Assembly: GCA_035630195.1 (NCBI GenBank)
Contig: DASQLD010000282.1
Coordinates: forward strand, 1 to 9,842
Length of the DNA: 9,842 bases
Origin: DASQDN01 sp035630195
GTDB taxonomy: Bacteria > Acidobacteriota > Terriglobia > Bryobacterales > Bryobacteraceae
Reading direction: 5' to 3'
Under the pieces are notes generated by a model. It saw only the letters and a list, made by a program, of their open reading frames with translations. It did no database searches and was not told where the DNA came from. Of the stretch, positions 6,777-9,842 are shown one piece after another; the stretch's first letter is position 1; each line of letters starts with the position of its first letter. The translations under genes were made by a program, and so were the position numbers.

Positions 6777-7316
6777 CTAATTGAGGATCAGGAAGCTGGT
6801 ATAGGCGAGAACTGTTCCTAGAAGAGAGCCGACGACAACATCGCTGAGAAAGTGCATTCCGAGGACAATACGCGATACTGCGACACTGGCGGCGCAGAAT
6901 AGAAGCACCGGCATGAACGTAGGGTAGAACAGGGCGTAAGAAACGGCGAATGAAAACGCCGTTATAGAGTGACCGGAAGGGAAAGAGAACTGGTCGGGCG
7001 GGAGCAGCGTAGCCCAGCAGTGCTCGGCAATTGCACAAGGACGTTTGCGACGCGCTTTACGCTTCATGATGAGAAACAGAAGCGCGCCTGTGGCTGCAGC
7101 AAGTCCGGCCGAAAGAAGAGCATCGAAACGCTCGACGCCTCCGAACAAGAAGATCACGAAGGCCACGCCATACCACAGCCAACCGTCACCACCGCGAGTC
7201 GCGCAAACCATCCAAAAACGTACCCACTGCGGCGCCCGCCAGTTGTTGAGGCGTCGCATTAAACGATGATCGCGGCTGCTAATGTACTCGAGCATTGTTG
7301 ACGGGAGAACAGTCAT
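6777..7316 (-). CDS. PAP2-superfamily membrane phosphatase
   Basis: This is an integral membrane phosphatase of the PAP2 superfamily, acting on lipid phosphates such as phosphatidate or undecaprenyl pyrophosphate at the membrane surface. All three catalytic signatures are intact: K85-x6-R92-P93 (in KRKARRKRP), P113-SGH116 (FSFPSGHS) and S148-R149-x5-H155-x3-D159 (SRIVLGMHFLSD). Hydrophobic segments lie at about 46-60, 66-84, 118-131, 134-150 and 159-177, giving a 5-helix topology typical of the family. At 179 residues it is a compact single-domain member. The start at 7316 is supported by a GGGAG ribosome site 7 nt upstream. It shares a 223-bp divergent region with a glycolipid glycosyltransferase gene, which suggests (inference) diacylglycerol supply rather than cell-wall lipid recycling. 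The substrate cannot be fixed from sequence. Confidence 0.92.
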   Translation of the reverse strand: MTVLPSTMLEYISSRDHRLMRRLNNWRAPQWVRFWMVCATRGGDGWLWYGVAFVIFLFGGVERFDALLSAGLAAATGALLFLIMKRKARRKRPCAIAEHCWATLLPPDQFSFPSGHSITAFSFAVSYALFYPTFMPVLLFCAASVAVSRIVLGMHFLSDVVVGSLLGTVLAYTSFLILN

Positions 7317-7323
7317 TCAAGAA

Positions 7324-7328
7324 CTCCC
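7324..7328 (-). promoter_or_regulatory. Ribosome binding site of the PAP2 gene
   Basis: GGGAG on the minus strand lies 7 nt before the ATG at 7316. It is one of the few clear Shine-Dalgarno sequences in the window and favours this start over the in-frame ATG at 7295. Confidence 0.55.
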
Positions 7329-7373
7329 GACTGAACACCACTTCCATCCAATAGTTTACTAGCCTTCCGAATA

Positions 7374-7400
7374 TTGACGACGTTCGTGAAGACATACGAT
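7374..7400 (+). promoter_or_regulatory. Candidate sigma-70-like promoter upstream of the glycosyltransferase
   Basis: TTGACG (7374-7379), a 15-bp spacer and TACGAT (7395-7400) resemble a sigma-70-type promoter with a slightly short spacer. It would leave a leader of about 130 nt before the ATG at 7540, spanning the palindrome at 7461-7473. A second option is CTTCCA (7433-7438), 17 bp, TACACT (7456-7461), whose start point would fall inside the palindrome. The rest of the 223-bp gap (7317-7539) shows nothing else I can name. Confidence 0.3.
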
Positions 7401-7460
7401 TAACCCGCCCCAGATGTTCCCGCCCTCATACGCTTCCATATAACGTCGTGGATGTTACAC

Positions 7461-7473
7461 TCGCGTGACGCGA
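7461..7473. repeat. Perfect 13-bp palindrome, possible operator
   Basis: TCGCGT-G-ACGCGA has perfect 6-bp arms around one central base and sits in the divergent PAP2/glycosyltransferase gap, 66 nt before the glycosyltransferase ATG. It overlaps the expected transcription start of a -10-like TACACT (7456-7461). Symmetry and position are typical of a repressor operator; the stem is too short and lacks a T-tract for a terminator. The binding protein is unknown. Confidence 0.35.
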
Positions 7474-7539
7474 ACAACAAACATCTATGAAATGTTCTGT
7501 TTCAGGCCATGACGTGGGATAGTAGGCTCAAGCACACGC

Positions 7540-8676
7540 ATGAAGAAAGTGGAATTCGTCTTCTTTGACGCCGGCGGCGGCCATCGCAGCGCTGCTACCG
7601 CATTGAAGACAGTCATAGAACAACAGGTTCGCGACTGGTCAGTTCAACTGATGAACATGCAGGAAGACCTGGACTCGCTCGACATATTTCGAAAGATCAC
7701 CCGGGTCCGGTTTCAAGATCTTTACAACAAGATGCTGGCGAAAGGGTGGACTCTGGGGTCGGAGTATCTGCTCCCGCCGATGCACGGGATTATTCGGATC
7801 TTCCACAGGGCGCAGGTACGGATGCTTACCGAGATCTGGCGGGCAAAGCAGCCGGATATGGTTGTCTCGGTTGTCCCGAACTTTAATCGGGCTTTGTTTC
7901 AAAGCCTGCAGAAGGCCAACCCGGAGATACCCTTCGTGACGATTCTTACCGACATGGCGGACTATCCTCCGAACTTCTGGCTGGAGCGACAGGATCACTA
8001 CGTCATTTGCGGAACGGAGCGGGCCTACCAACAGGCTCTTGCCACCGGCAAGCGGCCGGAAAGAACGTTTCTCACTTCAGGGATGATCGTTCGACCGGGC
8101 TTCTACGAGCAGTTTGAACACGATCGCGGCTCCGAGCGGCGCAAGATCGGGCTCGATCCGTCTAAGCCGGTAGCCCTGATGCTGTTCGGCGGTCAGGGGT
8201 CGAACGTGATGTTGAAGATCACGAAAGATCTTCAGGAGATTGGCCCAGACCTTCAGCTGATTGTTATCTGCGGACGCAATGCAGAGCTAGCGGACAAGCT
8301 ACGGCGCATGCCATCGCGACTGCCGATGCACGTCGTAGAGTTCACGAGTGAAATTCCCTACTTCATGAGCCTCAGCGATTTCTTCATCGGCAAACCGGGA
8401 CCGGGAAGTATTAGTGAGGCGGTCGCGATGAAGCTCCCTGTGATTGTGGAGCGGAACGCATGGACGCTGCCGCAAGAGCGATACAACGCCGATTGGGTCC
8501 GCGAGAAAGGTGTGGGGATTGTGGTCGATAACTTTTCGAAGATTCGGAAGGCTGCATCGGAATTGCTGAAGCCCGCCCGCTTGAACGAGCTTCAGCAGAA
8601 CGTTGCAAAGATCAATAATCGTGCCGTGTTTGAGATTCCGGATATCCTGCAAAAGATTCTCGACCGGCGGGCGTGA
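7540..8676 (+). CDS. MGDG-synthase-like glycosyltransferase (GT28 type)
   Basis: This 378-residue protein looks like a cytoplasmic, membrane-associated GT-B glycosyltransferase that transfers a hexose from a nucleotide sugar to diacylglycerol. The N-terminal domain opens with FFDAGGGHRSAA (9-20), the signature of monogalactosyldiacylglycerol-synthase-like proteins, and continues with PDMVVSVVPNFN and VTILTDMADYPPNFW (D138), followed by VICGTE and MIVRPGFYEQF at the domain linker. The C-terminal domain has ALMLFGGQGSN and the donor-binding block FIGKPGPGSISEAVAMKLPVI (G284 to about 301, E293), equivalent to the KPG..SisEal motif of MurG and UgtP. Length is normal for the family. The upstream region lacks a clear Shine-Dalgarno. 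It diverges from the PAP2 gene and ends 5 bp from a convergent gene. Sugar and acceptor cannot be read from sequence. Confidence 0.88.
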   Translation: MKKVEFVFFDAGGGHRSAATALKTVIEQQVRDWSVQLMNMQEDLDSLDIFRKITRVRFQDLYNKMLAKGWTLGSEYLLPPMHGIIRIFHRAQVRMLTEIWRAKQPDMVVSVVPNFNRALFQSLQKANPEIPFVTILTDMADYPPNFWLERQDHYVICGTERAYQQALATGKRPERTFLTSGMIVRPGFYEQFEHDRGSERRKIGLDPSKPVALMLFGGQGSNVMLKITKDLQEIGPDLQLIVICGRNAELADKLRRMPSRLPMHVVEFTSEIPYFMSLSDFFIGKPGPGSISEAVAMKLPVIVERNAWTLPQERYNADWVREKGVGIVVDNFSKIRKAASELLKPARLNELQQNVAKINNRAVFEIPDILQKILDRRA

Positions 8677-8681
8677 AGCCG

Positions 8682-9542
8682 TTAGGCTGCCGACAAACCA
8701 CGAAGGTTCCAACCGCAGATCGTGCTGCCGGCCTTTTTGTCATCTCCAGGTCCGGGCCAGTGAGTTTCGAGGCTGAGCCAGCCAGTATATCCATCGGCTA
8801 GAAGCGCTGCAATTTGCCCCTTCCAATCGACATGCCGTGTACCGACCGGGCCCCAGATCGGCTTGTGCCCTTCCATGTGGCAATCCTTGGCGTGAACGTG
8901 GGCGATCCGGTCCTTGGGAAGCAGATTATATCCGCCCGGGAACGGATTCTCGCCTCCTACAAGCGCATTGGCAGGATCCCAAACCAGCTTCAAATTGGGA
9001 TGCCGCACTGCGTTGAGAATCGGCGCTGTTTCGACGGCCGTGCCGATGTTGCAGGCATGCTCGTTCTCCAGCCCGATGATTAGATCTTCCTTGGCAGCCT
9101 TGTCTGCCAAGTCAGAAAGCGTTCTGGCAATGGCATCGAAGCACTTGTCGGGCTCCACGGTTCGCCAGTACGAAAACACCCGAATGATTTTTGCGCCAAA
9201 ATGCTTCGCGATCATAAACGCATGATCGGTTAACTGCGGTTGGTCCTCAAATGTGTGCTTCGATGCAAAGACGTCCTGCTGAAATCGCGTGTCGACATCG
9301 GGCGCATTGGGCAGCACGCACTTCAAGACAGGGGAAGCGATCGACATCACTTCCATTTTTTTGCTCTGGACCAGATCGCGAGCACGATTAAGCTCGTCCT
9401 GCGAAAGGTTCATGATGTTCTTGCCCCACAAAACCCGCAATTCTGCTCCGGTCATACCGATACCTTCCATAGCATCGAGGGCGACTTCCAGATCCGGGGA
9501 GAACTCGTCGGTTATGGCTGCGATACGAAGTTTAGGAGTCAT
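8682..9542 (-). CDS. Sugar phosphate isomerase/epimerase-like TIM-barrel protein
   Basis: The 286-residue protein belongs to the xylose-isomerase-like/AP-endonuclease-2 TIM barrel superfamily, whose members isomerise or epimerise sugars, inositols and hydroxy-acids using a divalent metal. Family strands and metal ligands are visible: IAAITDEFSPDLE at the first strand, GLENEH (E159), LVWDPAN (D189), HVHAKD (H215/H217), and LSLETHW (E259). The segment GPVGTRHVDWKGQIAAL matches the usual 'vG.G.vdw..i...L' helix. There is no signal peptide. The ATG directly follows the stop codon of the upstream gene (TAGATG), with AGGTGA about 12 nt upstream inside that gene, so translation is probably coupled. 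Substrate is unknown; no sugar kinase, transporter or dehydrogenase is next to it to hint at one. Confidence 0.88.
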   Translation of the reverse strand: MTPKLRIAAITDEFSPDLEVALDAMEGIGMTGAELRVLWGKNIMNLSQDELNRARDLVQSKKMEVMSIASPVLKCVLPNAPDVDTRFQQDVFASKHTFEDQPQLTDHAFMIAKHFGAKIIRVFSYWRTVEPDKCFDAIARTLSDLADKAAKEDLIIGLENEHACNIGTAVETAPILNAVRHPNLKLVWDPANALVGGENPFPGGYNLLPKDRIAHVHAKDCHMEGHKPIWGPVGTRHVDWKGQIAALLADGYTGWLSLETHWPGPGDDKKAGSTICGWNLRGLSAA

Positions 9543-9842
9543 CTAAAGTGTGATCACCTGGTCTGGCATAGCGCCGGATAGCGCTTTATAAAGATCCGGG
9601 AAGCAACCGATCGGCACACCATCGATCAGCTTGTCCGCGATGTCGCGCTCATAACAACACTGGTCGCATCCCATGAGGAGCATGCCGCTCTTTTTCGCGA
9701 CGGCGGCGAGCCTCTCGCCGATTGGATTTCCTTTAACGAGAACGTAGTTGTTGTCCTCGAAGAAGAACATCCCAACTACATCGACGCCGTGGCGGCCTTC
9801 TTCAAGCTGCGGCAGAATCATCCGGCCCAGTTTGTACGACAC
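9543..9842 (-). CDS. DsrE/SaoD-like protein, 5' end outside the window
   Basis: The last 99 codons of this gene are visible. The frame is open to the window's edge; its first visible codon is GTG, so a start there is possible but a longer N-terminus is likelier because the first beta-strand expected for this fold is missing. The visible part has VDVVGMFFFEDNNYVLVKGN, a helix with IGERLAAVAKKSGM, a strand LLMGCDQCCYER with a C-x-x-C-C cluster (visible residues 59, 62, 63), and IGCFPDLYKAL with a further Cys (80). This resembles DsrE-fold sulfur-relay or SaoD-like small proteins, a family recalled from memory and not confirmed. Its stop abuts the start of the downstream TIM-barrel gene, forming the only evident operon. 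Role unknown. Confidence 0.65.
   Translation of the reverse strand: MSYKLGRMILPQLEEGRHGVDVVGMFFFEDNNYVLVKGNPIGERLAAVAKKSGMLLMGCDQCCYERDIADKLIDGVPIGCFPDLYKALSGAMPDQVITL

Noticed and set aside
8299..8712. 137-codon minus-strand frame under the glycosyltransferase 3' end
   Set aside because: It is antisense to the conserved donor-binding block of the glycosyltransferase and shows no domain.
1..9842. Search for CRISPR repeats, tRNA genes, insertion-sequence ends and attachment sites
   Set aside because: I saw no regularly spaced repeats, no cloverleaf-like sequence, no transposase or integrase gene and no long terminal inverted repeats.

Overview
The window looks like a chromosomal stretch from a free-living, Gram-negative-type bacterium of moderate GC content. 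My best guess is an Acidobacteriota member, possibly near Bryobacterales/Solibacter. That rests on remembered resemblance: the WTDPKTGQ-type insert in the cyclophilin, the mix of secreted housekeeping enzymes, and a relic resembling the secreted beta-sandwich proteins of that group. There is no 16S or marker gene here to prove it. I see no tRNA, rRNA, CRISPR array, insertion sequence or phage gene.

Layout, left to right: a possible 3' end of an upstream gene (to 211); a secreted protein of unknown function (258-872, +); an exported cyclophilin-type prolyl isomerase with a Lys/Ala/Pro tail (875-1672, -); an exported 5'-nucleotidase/CpdB-like metallophosphoesterase (1703-3409, +); a stand-alone response-regulator receiver (3419-3853, -); GlgC, ADP-glucose pyrophosphorylase (4032-5249, +); a relic-like stretch (about 5291-5593); a 75-residue small protein with an EF-hand-like loop (5596-5823, -); an FRG-domain protein (5907-6776, +); a membrane PAP2 phosphatase (6777-7316, -); an MGDG-synthase-like glycosyltransferase (7540-8676, +); a sugar phosphate isomerase/epimerase-like TIM barrel (8682-9542, -); and, translationally coupled upstream of it, a DsrE/SaoD-like protein cut by the window edge (9543-9842, -).

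The most striking global feature is that gene orientation flips at every step for the first ten genes. Convergent partners end 0-9 bp apart in four of five cases, and divergent partners share gaps of 30-223 bp. Almost every gene must therefore be its own transcription unit, and there is no room for classical hairpin terminators between most convergent ends. Only the last two genes form a visible operon.

Functionally, the nucleotidase and cyclophilin are envelope/periplasm proteins that share a very short divergent start region. GlgC starts glycogen synthesis but has no other glycogen gene beside it. The PAP2 phosphatase and the MGDG-synthase-like glycosyltransferase are divergent neighbours and could supply successive steps of glycolipid synthesis (phosphatidate to diacylglycerol to glycosyl-diacylglycerol), which is inference. 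The FRG protein and its small divergent neighbour are the least understood part and the best place to look for something undescribed.
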